Below are positions 33,643 through 44,100 of a stretch of DNA of 64,000 bases, one piece after another; position 1 is the first letter of the stretch, and the number at the start of each line of letters is the position of its first letter. The stretch lies in NCBI RefSeq assembly GCF_022829465.1, contig NZ_JAKSXZ010000146.1:124001-188000 (forward strand), given 5' to 3'. A program made the translations under genes and the position numbers. The notes beneath the pieces were generated by a model that was not told the origin of the DNA, did no database searches, and saw nothing but the letters and a program-made list of their open reading frames with translations. This DNA is from Methylobacterium sp. J-067 (GTDB taxonomy: Bacteria > Pseudomonadota > Alphaproteobacteria > Rhizobiales > Beijerinckiaceae).

Positions 33643-33656
33643 CGTGTCTGGACACG
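33643..33656. promoter_or_regulatory. Palindrome upstream of glcE, candidate regulator site
   Basis: CGTGTC-TG-GACACG is a perfect 14-base palindrome whose right edge lies 28 bases before the glcE start. Short GT-N-AC dyads are typical of FadR/GlcC-type GntR regulators that control glycolate or lactate oxidation. No such regulator is in the window; the role is inferred from position. Confidence 0.45.
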
Positions 33657-33684
33657 ATCCAAACAAGAGACGGGGCGGGAGACG

Positions 33685-34872
33685 ATGGGCGGCACTGAGC
33701 CCGGCACCGAGGCGGAAGCCTGCGAGCGCGTGCGCGCGGCATCGGCCCGGTCGGAGCGCCTGCGGATCGTCGGCGGCGGCACCAAGACGGGGCTCGGCCG
33801 CCCGCCGCAGGACGAGGCCAGCCTCTCGGCGCGGGGGCTGACCGGCATCACCCTCTACGAGCCGGCCGAGATGGTGATCGGCGCCCGCGCGGGTACGCCG
33901 CTCGCGGAGGTCGAGGCGCTGCTCGCCACGAAGGGGCAGATGCTGCCCTTCGAGCCGGTGGATTACCGGGGCGTGTTCGGCACGGACGGCGAGCCGACCA
34001 TCGGCGCCGTGGCGGCCATCAACAATTCCGGCCCCCGGCGCATCAATGCCGGCGCCGCCCGCGACAGCCTGATCGGCGTGCGCTTCGTCAACGGACGGGG
34101 CGAGGCGATCAAGTCGGGCGGGCGGGTGATGAAGAACGTCACCGGCCTCGACCTCGTGAAGCTGATGGCCGGCGCCCACGGGACGCTCGGCTTCCTCACC
34201 GAGGTGACGTTCAAGGTGCTGCCCGTAAACGAGCGGGTCTCGACGCTGGTCTTTTCCGGCCTCGACGACGCCAGGGCCATCGCATTGCTGGCGGCGGCGC
34301 TGGGCTCGCCCTTCGAGCCGACCGGCGCGGCCCATCTCCCCGCCGGGCGCGGCGCGGGGGATGCACGCACCCTCATCCGCATCGAGGGCTTCTCGGATTC
34401 CATCACCTACCGGCTCGGGGAGTTGCGCCGCCTGCTGAAGCGGTTCGGCGCCCCCGAGACCCTGGACGGCGAGGCCAGCGCCGCCCTCTGGCGGGGCGTG
34501 CGCGACGCCGCCCCCCTGGTGGAGCCGCGCGGGGACGCCCTGTGGCGGATCTCGACGGCGCCGTCGAAGGGTCCGGCGCTCACGGCCGCCATCGCGGCCC
34601 GGCGCGAGGCGCGCTGGTTCTACGATTGGGGCGGCGGCCTCGTCTGGCTCACCACCCCGGCGGAGGACGATGCCGGCGCGGAGGCGATCCGCGCCGCCGT
34701 GCGGGCGCAGGGGGGCCACGCGACCCTGGTCCGCGCGCCCGACGCGGTGCGCGCCGCCGTGCCGGTGTTCGAGCCGCTGCCGGAGCCGCTGATGCGCGTC
34801 ACCGCCGGCATCAAGGCCGCCCACGACGCGGCGGGAATCTTCAACCCCGGCCGGATGTACGCGGGCGTCTGA
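33685..34872 (+). CDS. glcE: Glycolate oxidase FAD-binding subunit GlcE
   Basis: A 395-residue subunit of the membrane-associated glycolate oxidase that makes glyoxylate, used for phosphoglycolate salvage and C2 growth. The FAD-binding (FAD_binding_4) region has RIVGGGTKTGLG, LYEPAEMVIGARAGTPL, GTDGEPTIGAVAAINNSGPRR and SGGRVMKNVTGLDLVKLMAGAHGTLGFLTEVTFKV. The C terminus ends HDAAGIFNPGRMY as in GlcE. GGGAGACG precedes the ATG. glcF follows after 40 bases, but the catalytic glcD gene is not upstream as it is in E. coli. Confidence 0.94.
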   Translation: MGGTEPGTEAEACERVRAASARSERLRIVGGGTKTGLGRPPQDEASLSARGLTGITLYEPAEMVIGARAGTPLAEVEALLATKGQMLPFEPVDYRGVFGTDGEPTIGAVAAINNSGPRRINAGAARDSLIGVRFVNGRGEAIKSGGRVMKNVTGLDLVKLMAGAHGTLGFLTEVTFKVLPVNERVSTLVFSGLDDARAIALLAAALGSPFEPTGAAHLPAGRGAGDARTLIRIEGFSDSITYRLGELRRLLKRFGAPETLDGEASAALWRGVRDAAPLVEPRGDALWRISTAPSKGPALTAAIAARREARWFYDWGGGLVWLTTPAEDDAGAEAIRAAVRAQGGHATLVRAPDAVRAAVPVFEPLPEPLMRVTAGIKAAHDAAGIFNPGRMYAGV

Positions 34873-34912
34873 CGCCGTCCACTCCGGGGATCAGAACGCT
34901 CAGGATCCGACA

Positions 34913-36241
34913 GTGCAGACCAACTTCTCCCTCGCCCAGCTCGCCGATCCCGCCATGGCGGCGTCCGAGAAGATCCTGCGGACCTGCGTACATTGCGGCT
35001 TCTGCACCGCGACCTGCCCGACCTACCTGCTGCTCGGGGACGAGCTCGATTCCCCGCGCGGGCGCATCTACCTGATCAAGGACATGCTGGAGGGCGGCAA
35101 GCCGGCGAGCGCCGAGGTGGTCCGACACGTCGACCGCTGCCTCTCCTGCCTGTCCTGCATGACGACCTGCCCCTCGGGCGTGCATTACATGCACCTCGTC
35201 GACCATGCCCGCGCGCATATCGAGACGACCTATCCCCGCCCGGCGGGCGACCGGTTCCTGCGGGCGCTGCTCGCGCAGGTCCTGCCCTATCCCGGCCGGT
35301 TCCGCCTCGCGCTGCGCGCGGCGAAGCTCGGCCAGCCGTTCAAGGGGCTCGTTGCCCGCGTGCCGCAGGTCGGCCGCCGGCTCGCGGCGATGCTCGACCT
35401 CGCCCCGGCCTCGATGCCCGGCCGCAATCCCACGAACCGGGCCGGCACCTTCCCGCCGAAGGGCGCCGCGACCAAGCGCGTCGCGCTGCTGCGGGGCTGC
35501 GCCCAGAGCGTCCTGCGGCCCGATTTCAACGAGGCCGCGATCCGCCTGCTCAACCGCCACGGGGTCGAGGTGGTCCACGCGCAGGAGGGCTGCTGCGGGG
35601 CGCTGACCCACCACATGGGCAAGGAGCACTCGTCCCACGCCCTGGCCAAGCAGGCGATCGACGCCTGGGACGCTGAGATCGCCAAGGGGCTCGATGCGAT
35701 CCTCGTCACCGCCTCCGGCTGCGGCACGACGATCAAGGATTACGGCTTCATGTTCCGCGAGGACCCGGCCTATGCCGAGAAGGCGGCGCGGGTGTCGGCG
35801 CTGGCCAAGGACGTGACCGAGTTCATGGCCACCCTGCCGCTGGCGGAGCCGGTGGTGGAGAGCGACCTCGTCGTCGCCTACCACTCGGCCTGCTCGATGC
35901 AGCACGGCCAGGGCATCCGCACCGAGCCGAAGGCACTCCTCACCCGGGCCGGATTCACGGTGAAGGAGGTGCCCGAGGGCCATATCTGCTGCGGCTCGGC
36001 CGGCACCTACAACATCCTTCAGCCGGAGATCGCGGAGAAGCTGCGGGAGCGCAAGGTCGCCAACATCGAGCGGATCCGCCCCGATGTGATCGCCACCGGC
36101 AATATCGGATGCGCCACGCAGATCGGGAAGGGAACGGCCATCCCGATCGTTCACACCGTGGAACTGCTCGATTGGGCGACCGGCGGTCCGAAGCCCGCCG
36201 CGCTCCAGGCCATTCGCCCGCATCTCGCGGCAGCGGAATGA
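34913..36241 (+). CDS. glcF: Glycolate oxidase iron-sulfur subunit GlcF
   Basis: A 442-residue electron-transfer subunit. Two ferredoxin-like 4Fe-4S sites are visible, CVHCGFCTATCP at about 24-35 and CLSCLSCMTTCP near 79. Two CCG-type cysteine-rich domains follow (GCCGALTHHMGK and ICCGSAGTYN). It passes electrons from the flavin subunits to quinone. The start is GTG at 34913. It ends at the beginning of a 550-base stretch that leads to rne. Confidence 0.95.
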   Translation: MQTNFSLAQLADPAMAASEKILRTCVHCGFCTATCPTYLLLGDELDSPRGRIYLIKDMLEGGKPASAEVVRHVDRCLSCLSCMTTCPSGVHYMHLVDHARAHIETTYPRPAGDRFLRALLAQVLPYPGRFRLALRAAKLGQPFKGLVARVPQVGRRLAAMLDLAPASMPGRNPTNRAGTFPPKGAATKRVALLRGCAQSVLRPDFNEAAIRLLNRHGVEVVHAQEGCCGALTHHMGKEHSSHALAKQAIDAWDAEIAKGLDAILVTASGCGTTIKDYGFMFREDPAYAEKAARVSALAKDVTEFMATLPLAEPVVESDLVVAYHSACSMQHGQGIRTEPKALLTRAGFTVKEVPEGHICCGSAGTYNILQPEIAEKLRERKVANIERIRPDVIATGNIGCATQIGKGTAIPIVHTVELLDWATGGPKPAALQAIRPHLAAAE

Positions 36242-36791
36242 CATTTGCGTGACGAGTTCGCGCGGCTGGCCCTTGCCAAACCGCTGCCACGGTTTGTAAT
36301 GGTAAGGACCCCTTTCCGGTCCCGCCGGTCGCATGTGCAACCTGCGGACGTGTCCACTCTTTCGATGGAAAGACGGACGCGACGTCGCAGCGGGTGTGTT
36401 GCCCGCTCTCGCGATGGCGGACCACTTAACAGCCGGTCGGGTGTCACACAGCGCGGCGATGTTCGCCGCACAGGAATTCACGGCCGGACCAGACCGGTCG
36501 AGATGCTTTCGTGAGGTCGGGAGAGGATGGAGGGACGCACAGCACCGCTTGCCGCTGCTCGTGCCCCGCGCGCACGCATGTCGCCACGCGCCGTCCCCAC
36601 CATCCGCCCGGCCAGTTTCAACCCCAGGCGCCAAGGGCGCCCTAAGGCGGTTGACGGCACAATCCCATCCCTCCTCCCCGCGGCCTCGGTGACGAGGCCG
36701 GCCCCTGGCTCGACGCGTACACGGTCGGGCGAGGCGCCGCCGGGGCTCCGGGCACGGAACGCGACGTCGGCCGCCATGCCGAGAGTTCGTC
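36242..36791 (+). other. Long leader region of rne (no gene seen)
   Basis: The 550 bases between glcF and rne contain short reading frames but none with a good start, family-like sequence or codon pattern. TTGCCA at 36273 and TAATGG at 36297 (18-base spacing) form a sigma-70-like promoter that would give an rne leader of nearly 480 bases. E. coli rne has a long 5' leader through which RNase E autoregulates, so a similar control is possible. An inverted repeat lies inside the promoter spacer. Confidence 0.45.
36277..36296. repeat. Inverted repeat downstream of glcF
   Basis: CAAACCG-N6-CGGTTTG is a perfect 7+7 dyad starting 35 bases after glcF. It could be the glcF terminator (no T run), or an operator overlapping the possible rne promoter. 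Confidence 0.45.
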
Positions 36792-39713
36792 ATGGCCAAC
36801 AAGATGCTCATCGACGCGATGCACCCGGAAGAGACCCGGGTCGTCACGGTCCAAGGGTCTAAGGTCGAAGAGTTCGACTTCGAGTCCGCCAGCCGCCGCC
36901 AGCTGCGCGGCAACATCTATCTCGCCAAGGTCACGCGGGTGGAGCCGTCGCTCCAGGCCGCCTTCGTGGAGTATGGCGGCAACCGCCACGGCTTCCTGGC
37001 CTTCAACGAGATCCACCCGGACTATTACCAGATCCCCCTGGCCGACCGTCAGGCCCTCCTCGAGGAGGAGGCCCGCGAGGCCGAGGAATACCGCGAGCGC
37101 GAGGAGCGCCGCCGCCGCTCGCCCCGCCGTTCGCGTGGGCGCCGGGCCGAGGCACGCTCGCGCCGCGACGAGACGGTGAGCACCGAGGACTCGGCCGAGA
37201 CCGTTTCGATCATCGACGGTGAGGCTTTCGCCGCCGAGACCCTGCCCGACGCCCTCTCCGACAACGCCGAGGCCGTGCGCGAGGAATTCGCCACCGAGGG
37301 TCAGGCGGGCGAGTCGTCCGCCGAGTCGGCCTCCCACGACGAATCCGCGCACGACGAGCCCGCCCCCGGCGAGCCGGTGGCGGCTGCGACCGAGCTCGAC
37401 TCCGAGGTGCCCCCCGAGGCGGTGATCGCCGTCACCGAGGAGCTGACCGCCATCGAGGAGGCCCCGGCCCCGTTCGAGACCGACGAATCCGACGAGGCGG
37501 ATGCCGAGGATGAGGACGAGTCCGACGACGAGGAGGACGACGAGGACGAGTCCGACGAAGACGACGAGGATGAGGGCGACGAGGAGGACGAGGGCGAGGA
37601 GGATTCCGACGATCCGGACGCCGAGCCCAAGATCGCCCAGGTCGGCGGCAACGGCGACGCGCTCGCCGAGATCCCGGAGCGTCCCCGCGCGCCCCGCCGC
37701 CACTACAAGATCCAGGAGGTGATCAAGCGCCGCCAGATCATCCTCGTGCAGGTCGTGAAGGAAGAGCGCGGCACCAAGGGCGCGGCGCTCACCACCTACC
37801 TGTCCCTCGCCGGCCGCTACTCCGTGCTGATGCCCAATACCGGGCGCGGCGGCGGCATCTCCCGCAAGATCACCTCGGCGGCCGACCGCAAGCGGCTGAA
37901 GGAGGTCGTGGCCGACCTCGACGTGCCGGAGGGGATGGGCGTCATCCTGCGCACGGCCGGCGCCTCGCGCTCGAAGCCGGAGATCGCCCGCGACTTCGAA
38001 TACCTGATGCGCCTCTGGGAATCGGTGCGGGAGCTGACCCTCACCTCGATCGCCCCGTCGCTGGTCTACGAGGAGGGCTCGCTCATCAAGCGGGCGATCC
38101 GTGACCTCTACAACAAGGAATTGGACGAGGTGCTCGTGGCGGGCGACGACGCCTACCGCGAGGCCAAGGACTTCATGCGGATGCTGATGCCCGACCAGAC
38201 CAAGGTCGTGAAGCCGTACCGCGACACCACCCCGATCTTCGCCCGCTATGGCGTCGAGGCGCAGCTCGACGCGATGTTCTCGACCCATGTCTCCCTGAAG
38301 TCGGGCGGCTACCTCGTCATCAACCCGACCGAGGCGCTGGTCTCGATCGACGTGAACTCCGGCCGCGCCACCCGCGAGCACGACATCGAGGACACCGCCC
38401 TCAAGACGAACCTCGAAGCCGCCGAGGAAGTCGCCCGGCAATTGCGCCTGCGCGACCTCGCGGGCCTGATCGTCATCGACTTCATCGACATGGAGGAGAA
38501 GCGGAACAACCGCGCCGTCGAGAAGAAGCTCAACGACTGCCTGAAGAACGACCGCGCCCGCATCCAGGTCGGCCGGATCTCACCCTTCGGCCTCATGGAG
38601 ATGAGCCGCCAGCGCATCCGCACCGGCCTGCTCGAATCCTCCTCGATCCCCTGCCCGCATTGCGGCGGCTCGGGCTTCGTGCGCGCCACCGCCTCGGTGG
38701 CCCTGCACATCCTGCGCTCCATCGAGGAGGCGCTGCTCAAGTCCGCGAGCCACAACCTCATCCTGCGGACCCGCACGGAGGTGGCGCTCTACATCCTCAA
38801 CCAGAAGCGCGCACATCTGCACGAGATCGAGGTCCATTTCGGCGTCACCGTCACCATCGCCGCCGACGAGCGCCTGCCCGCGACCTCGGCCTTCCAGCTG
38901 GATCGCGGCGAGCCCGCCCAGCGGGCCGAGGGTCCGGTGACGGGCGTGCGCGCCACCGCCATCTCGCCCTCCATGGAGTTCGAGGACGAGGCCGAGGACG
39001 AGGTCGAGGAGACCGAAACCGCCGAGGTGACCGAAGCCGCCCCCGGCGAGGCCGGCACCGAGGAAGCCCGCGAGGATGGTGAGGGCCGCCGCCGTCGCCG
39101 CCGCCGTCGTCGTCGCGGCGGTCGCACCGAGGGTCAGGAGGGCCGCGAGGGCGGCGCCGACGAGGGTGAGGACGAGGGCGAGGACGAGCCCGCCGAGGCC
39201 AACGCCTCCGAAAGCGACGAGGAAGCGGGCGAGGCCGCGCCCGCCGCCGAGGGCGAGGATGCCGCCGCCGGCAACGGCGACAAGGGCCGCCGCCGCCGCC
39301 GTGGCCGCCGTGGCGGTCGCGGCCGGGTGGAGCGCAACGGCCAGCGGGACGACGAGGGCGAGGGTGAGGCCGAGGCCGGCGAGGCATCGGACGAGGCCAT
39401 CGCCGCCGCCGAGGAACCCGTCAGCGCCGAAACCCTCAAGGCCGTCGAAGAGCCGGCCCCCGTCCGCTTCGTCGAGCCTGCGGCGGAGCAGCCGGTGAGC
39501 GCGGAAGAGGTCGCCCAGGCGACCCACGCCGAGCCGGTTCCGGCCCCCGCCGCCGAAGCCGCCGAGGCGCCCGCGCCCGAGCCGGCTCCGGAAGCGCCGA
39601 GCGAGCCGCCGGCCGAGCCCGTCGCCGTCGTGCTGACGCCGCCCTCCGATCCGTCCCGGCCGAAGCGGGCGGGCTGGTGGTCGCGCACCAAGGCGGCCCT
39701 CACGGGCGAGTGA
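36792..39713 (+). CDS. rne: Ribonuclease E
   Basis: Endoribonuclease that starts mRNA decay and processes rRNA and tRNA, 973 residues. The S1 domain begins early (RGNIYLAKVTRVEPSLQAAFVEYG) but is split by an insertion of about 220 residues that includes a run of Asp/Glu/Ser from roughly 225 to 280, as in other alphaproteobacterial enzymes. The catalytic aspartates align as Asp520 (SIDVNSG) and Asp563 (VIDFIDM), with the same 43-residue spacing as E. coli 303/346. The zinc link is Cys621-Pro-His-Cys624. The C-terminal scaffold has two arginine-rich RNA-binding patches (near 760 and 835), acidic segments and a terminal KRAGWWSRTKAAL, a motif conserved in relatives. Confidence 0.96.
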   Translation: MANKMLIDAMHPEETRVVTVQGSKVEEFDFESASRRQLRGNIYLAKVTRVEPSLQAAFVEYGGNRHGFLAFNEIHPDYYQIPLADRQALLEEEAREAEEYREREERRRRSPRRSRGRRAEARSRRDETVSTEDSAETVSIIDGEAFAAETLPDALSDNAEAVREEFATEGQAGESSAESASHDESAHDEPAPGEPVAAATELDSEVPPEAVIAVTEELTAIEEAPAPFETDESDEADAEDEDESDDEEDDEDESDEDDEDEGDEEDEGEEDSDDPDAEPKIAQVGGNGDALAEIPERPRAPRRHYKIQEVIKRRQIILVQVVKEERGTKGAALTTYLSLAGRYSVLMPNTGRGGGISRKITSAADRKRLKEVVADLDVPEGMGVILRTAGASRSKPEIARDFEYLMRLWESVRELTLTSIAPSLVYEEGSLIKRAIRDLYNKELDEVLVAGDDAYREAKDFMRMLMPDQTKVVKPYRDTTPIFARYGVEAQLDAMFSTHVSLKSGGYLVINPTEALVSIDVNSGRATREHDIEDTALKTNLEAAEEVARQLRLRDLAGLIVIDFIDMEEKRNNRAVEKKLNDCLKNDRARIQVGRISPFGLMEMSRQRIRTGLLESSSIPCPHCGGSGFVRATASVALHILRSIEEALLKSASHNLILRTRTEVALYILNQKRAHLHEIEVHFGVTVTIAADERLPATSAFQLDRGEPAQRAEGPVTGVRATAISPSMEFEDEAEDEVEETETAEVTEAAPGEAGTEEAREDGEGRRRRRRRRRRGGRTEGQEGREGGADEGEDEGEDEPAEANASESDEEAGEAAPAAEGEDAAAGNGDKGRRRRRGRRGGRGRVERNGQRDDEGEGEAEAGEASDEAIAAAEEPVSAETLKAVEEPAPVRFVEPAAEQPVSAEEVAQATHAEPVPAPAAEAAEAPAPEPAPEAPSEPPAEPVAVVLTPPSDPSRPKRAGWWSRTKAALTGE

Positions 39714-39730
39714 TCGACTACAACGGTATT

Positions 39731-39760
39731 CGCCCCGGCAAGATTTGACTTGCCGGGGCG
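39731..39760 (+). terminator. Terminator hairpin after rne
   Basis: CGCCCCGGCAAG and CTTGCCGGGGCG form a perfect 12-bp stem around the loop ATTTGA, 17 bases after the rne stop. It is the strongest hairpin in the window. It lacks a T run but is well placed to end rne or protect its 3' end. Confidence 0.7.
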
Positions 39761-39937
39761 ACTCCACAGCATTCGGCCGCGGATTGGGCGGAACGACCTG
39801 CCCCTTCAGGCGAATGAAGCCACAGCAATCATAAGGCGAGTGTGATCACGCCTACCCTATCTTGTGCGTGAACATTTCCTTCATAGAAATCCGGCATTGT
39901 TTCGGGCGCGTTCCCGTAACTTCAGTCGAGCTGCCGG

Positions 39938-41158
39938 ATGTTCGGTCTCCAAAGAAAAATCCAGCCGGTCGACCAGACCCCCGTCGTGCGTTCCGCCCCC
40001 GTGACCGAGGCGCCCGTCGTGGCCCTCGCCGCTGCCCCCGCGCCGGTGATCGACCGTGAACTGATGGCGCTGCCCGGCCGTCTTTCGGCCGCCGCCTCCG
40101 AGGCCGGCACCTCCCTCGGCTGGATGGCCTACGATTCCACCGGCATGGCCGAGCAGGCCCGCCTGATGGCCGCCGCCACCGAGGAGTTGGCGGCGACGAC
40201 CCGCGAGATCGCGGCGCGCTCCGCCGAGGTGGCGAGCAGTTCCGAGGCGGCGAGCGGCGGCATCGCGGCCTGCGCGGGCGACATCCACCGCGCCTCCGAC
40301 GGCATGCGCCGGATCGAGGGCGGCGCCGACGAGATCGGCCGCCGCCTAGACGGGTTCTCCCAGGCCGCCGCGCGGATCGAGGAGATGGCGGGCGCCATTG
40401 CCGCGATCTCCGGCCAGACCAACCTCCTCGCCCTGAACGCCACCATCGAGGCCGCCCGCGCCGGCGCCGCCGGACGCGGCTTCGCCGTGGTCGCCGCCGA
40501 GGTGAAGGCCCTCTCCGCCCAGACCGCGCGGGCCACCGACGAGATCCACCAGCGCATCAAGAGCCTGCGGGACGAGATGTCCGCCATGCGCGAGGCCGTG
40601 AGCCAGAGCCGCGAGGCGGTGAAATCCGGCGCCCAGGCGATGTCGCAGGCCAGCGCCCGCGTCGAGACGGAGAGCGCCAAGGTCGCGAGCGTGTCGGCCG
40701 AGATGCGCATGGCCTCCAGCCTGCTCGATCAGCAGATCCAGGCCACGAGCGAAATCGCCGACAGCGTCGGCCGGGTCTCGGCGGGCGCCGACAAGGCCCG
40801 CAAGGAGATCAGCGAAGCCATCGACCGGATCGACCAGATCGAGACCCTGAGCCAGACCCTCCTCGACAAGCAGCAGGGCGACGAGACCGCTTTGCGCCGC
40901 GCCCGCCTGCCGGCGGATTGCGCCGCGTGGCGCCGCCGCCTCGCCTCGGTGCTGATCGGCATGCGCCCGGCCACCGCCGACCAGGGCGAGATCGCCCCGC
41001 ATCCGGCCTTCCACGGGCCGGTGGAGCAGGCCCTCGCCACGGCGCGCAGCGAGTGCCGCGCCATGATGGGCCATATACAGGCGTCGCGCTGGAACGAGGC
41101 CACCGCCGCCTTCCAGGCGTTCGAGGCCGCCGTCGCGTCCGCCCAGGCCGCCGCCTAG
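39938..41158 (+). CDS. Soluble methyl-accepting chemotaxis-type transducer
   Basis: A 406-residue protein with no transmembrane segment, so it is a cytoplasmic transducer. The signalling hairpin is clear at about 150-200 ([21 protein letters not shown], then [15 protein letters not shown]), surrounded by long Ala/Glu-rich coiled coil. The N-terminal 40 residues are Pro/Ala/Val-rich linker. The last 90 residues ([15 protein letters not shown] to the end) are an extra helical domain I do not recognise. It probably signals to a CheA cluster elsewhere. Its stop codon shares a CTAG with that of the convergent RND gene. Confidence 0.88.
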   Translation: MFGLQRKIQPVDQTPVVRSAPVTEAPVVALAAAPAPVIDRELMALPGRLSAAASEAGTSLGWMAYDSTGMAEQARLMAAATEELAATTREIAARSAEVASSSEAASGGIAACAGDIHRASDGMRRIEGGADEIGRRLDGFSQAAARIEEMAGAIAAISGQTNLLALNATIEAARAGAAGRGFAVVAAEVKALSAQTARATDEIHQRIKSLRDEMSAMREAVSQSREAVKSGAQAMSQASARVETESAKVASVSAEMRMASSLLDQQIQATSEIADSVGRVSAGADKARKEISEAIDRIDQIETLSQTLLDKQQGDETALRRARLPADCAAWRRRLASVLIGMRPATADQGEIAPHPAFHGPVEQALATARSECRAMMGHIQASRWNEATAAFQAFEAAVASAQAAA

Positions 41159-44100
41159 GCCGCCGTCTGAGCCACCTTGGCGCCCTCCGGCGGGAGGTAA
41201 TCCTCCACCGGCTGGGCGGGGCCGCTGCGCAGCAGCGTGTAGAGGAAGGGCACCAGCAGCAGCGTGGCCGGCGTCGCGAAGGCGATGCCGCCCATCACCG
41301 CGCGGGCGAGCGCCGCGTTCTGCTCGCCGCCCTCCCCCGTGCCCAGCGCCATCGGGATCAATCCCAGGAACATCGCCGAGGCGGTCATCAGCACCGGCCG
41401 CAGGCGCGTCTCGCCCGCCGCGATGGCGGCCTCGGCGGCGCTGCACCCGGTCGCCTCCCGGTGCTCCTTGGCGAAGGTAACGAGCAGGATCGAGTTCGCC
41501 GAGGCGATGCCCACCGACATGATCGCCCCGAAGATCGAGGGGATCGAGAAGGTCGTGCCGGTCACGAACAGGCCGGTGGTGATGCCGCAGAAGGCGATGG
41601 GCAGGGCGGCGATGACCACGAACGGGTCGCCCCAGCTCTGATAGTTCACCGCCATCAGCAGGTAGACGGCGATCAGCGCGATGCCGAGGCCGATGCCGAG
41701 GCGCAGGAAGGCCGAGCGCATGTTCTCGATCTGGCCGCGCACGGTGATCTTGTCGGGCGCGCTCAGGTTCTTCTGCTCCTCCTGCACGATCGTATCGATC
41801 TCGCGGGCGACGGAGCCGAGGTCGCGGTCCTGCACCGAGGCGAAGATGTCGAAGGTCGGCTGGATGTTGACGTGGTTGATCACCGTCTGCGTCGGCACGC
41901 GCTTCATGTCCGCGACGCTGGAAAGCAGCGTCAGCACCCCCGGCCCCGTGCCCGAGGTGGCGGCGGCGCGCACGAAGAGCGGCGTGTTGCGCAGGTCCGT
42001 GAGGGAGGCGTTGCGGTATTCCGGCGTCTGGACCCAGAGCTGATAGGGGATGCCGGTCTTGGGGTCCGGCCAGAAGTTCGGCGTGACCTGATAGCTGCCC
42101 GAGAGCGAGATGTTCATGTTCTGCGCCACGGATTGCTCGGTGAGCCCGAGTTCCGAGGCGAGCCGCCGGTCCACGTCCACGTAGAATTGCGGGACGTTGA
42201 CGATCTGCTGCAGATGCACGTCCACGAGGCCCTTCGTGTCGCGCAGACGGCGGACGATGTTCTGGGCGACCTCCAGGTCCTTCTCCTTGTTGCGGCCGGA
42301 CACCTGGATGTCGATCGGCGTGATGACGCCGAAATTCAGGATCTGGGTGATGATGTCGGCCGGCTGGAAATAGACCGTCAGGTCGGGGAAGCGCTGCATC
42401 AGCACCTCGCGCAGGCGCTTCTTGTAAGCCGCCACCGAGCCGTGCTCCTCCTTCAGGCTGATGAGCATCTGCCCGTCGTTGTAGGAGACGAACGACCCGT
42501 CCGAGAAGGCGAAGTTGTAGTTGATGGACGGCACGCCGATGTTGTCGAGGATCTGCTCCAGCTCGTGCTCGGGGATCACCTCGCGCACCACGTCCTCGAC
42601 CTGCGCGAAGACCTGCTGCGTCGTCTCGATGCGAAGCCCGGCGCGGGCGCGCAGATGCATCGTCATCTGGCGGGATTCGATCTCGGGGAAGTAATCCTGC
42701 CCCGTGAACACGAACAGCGTGCCGCCGAGCGCGAGCACGCAGACGGTGATGATCGCGGTCACGACGCGGTGGCGCAGGGCGGCATGGAGCAGCCCGACAT
42801 AGCCGCGATGGAAGCGGGTGAAGCGCGCCTCGAAGCCCCGGTGGAAGGCCCCCGCGAAGCGCATCAGCGGCGCCCCCACGGCGCCGACGACCCGGCCGAT
42901 CCGCGTCCGGCGGGGGGCTTCGCCCTTCTCGTGCCGATCCTTGGCGTGCTTGGCCGCGTATTCCGGCGCCACGATCACGTCGATCAGTAGGGGCACCAGG
43001 GTCCGCGATAGCAGGTAGGAGGTCAGCATCGCGAACACGACCGCGAGCGCCTGCGGGGTGAACAGGTATTTCGGCGTGTCGGTGAGGGCGAAGACGGCGG
43101 TGAAGGCCGCGCAGATCGACAGCGTCGAGATCAGCGCCGGCTTGGCGATGCCCGCCGCGCCGTGGACCACGCTCTCCCGGAACTCCTCGCCCTCCTCGAA
43201 CAACCGGTAGGTGTTCTCGATGGCCACCGTGGCGTCGTCCACGAGGATGCCGACCGCGAGGGCGAGGCCGCCCAGCGTCATGATGTTGATGGTCTGGCCG
43301 AGCGCCGCCAGCACGGCCAGCGAGGTCATCACGCAGAGGGGGATCGAGATCAGGACGACGAGGGTCGAGCGCCACGAGCCGAGGAACAGCAGGATCGCGA
43401 GGCCGGTGAGCGCGGCGGCGATGGCCGCCTCGTGCAGCACCCCCTCGATGGCGTTCGACACGAAGACCGACTGGTCGAACAGCAGCTTGATGCTCATGCC
43501 CTCGGGGGCGGCGGCCCGGATCGTCGGCATCGCCGCCTTGACGTTGTTCACGACGCTGAGCGTCGAGGCGTTGCCGTTCTTGATGACCTGCATCAGCACG
43601 GCTTGGCTGCCGTCGGCCCGGACCACGTTGATCTGCGGCGGCCCGCCGTCGCGGACGAAGGCCACGTCCCGCACCAGCACCGGCTGCCCGGCCACGACCT
43701 TGATCGGCGCGGTGTTCAGGGTCTCGATGGAGGGCGGCGTCGCGTTGAGCTGGATCGGGTATTGCTGCTCGCCGATCTTGGCGAGGCCGGACGGGACGGT
43801 CAGGTTCTGCGCCGTCATGGCGTTGGTGACGTCGAGCGGCGTCAGCCCGAGCGCCTGGAGGGCGTTCAGGTCGAGATCGACCATGATCTGGCGCGGCGCC
43901 CCGCCGAACGGCGCGGGCAGGGTCGAGCCCGGCACCTGCGCCAGGGTCTGGCGGATGCGGTACTGCGCGTAATCGTAGATCTCGTTGAGGCTCTGGCTGG
44001 CCGAGGACAGGGCCAGCTGGATCACCGGCACCGACGAGGCCGAGTAGCGCACGATGACCGGCGGCTGGATGCCCGGCGGCATCGCGGCGCGGATGGAGTT

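Noticed and set aside
36242-36791. Small genes in the rne leader (frames of 89-119 codons)
   Set aside because: They are Arg/Pro-rich, lack binding sites and overlap each other in different frames.
37440-37640. Simple repeat or expansion in rne
   Set aside because: The GAG/GAC/TCC-rich stretch is in frame and encodes the acidic insert normal for alphaproteobacterial RNase E, not a mobile repeat.
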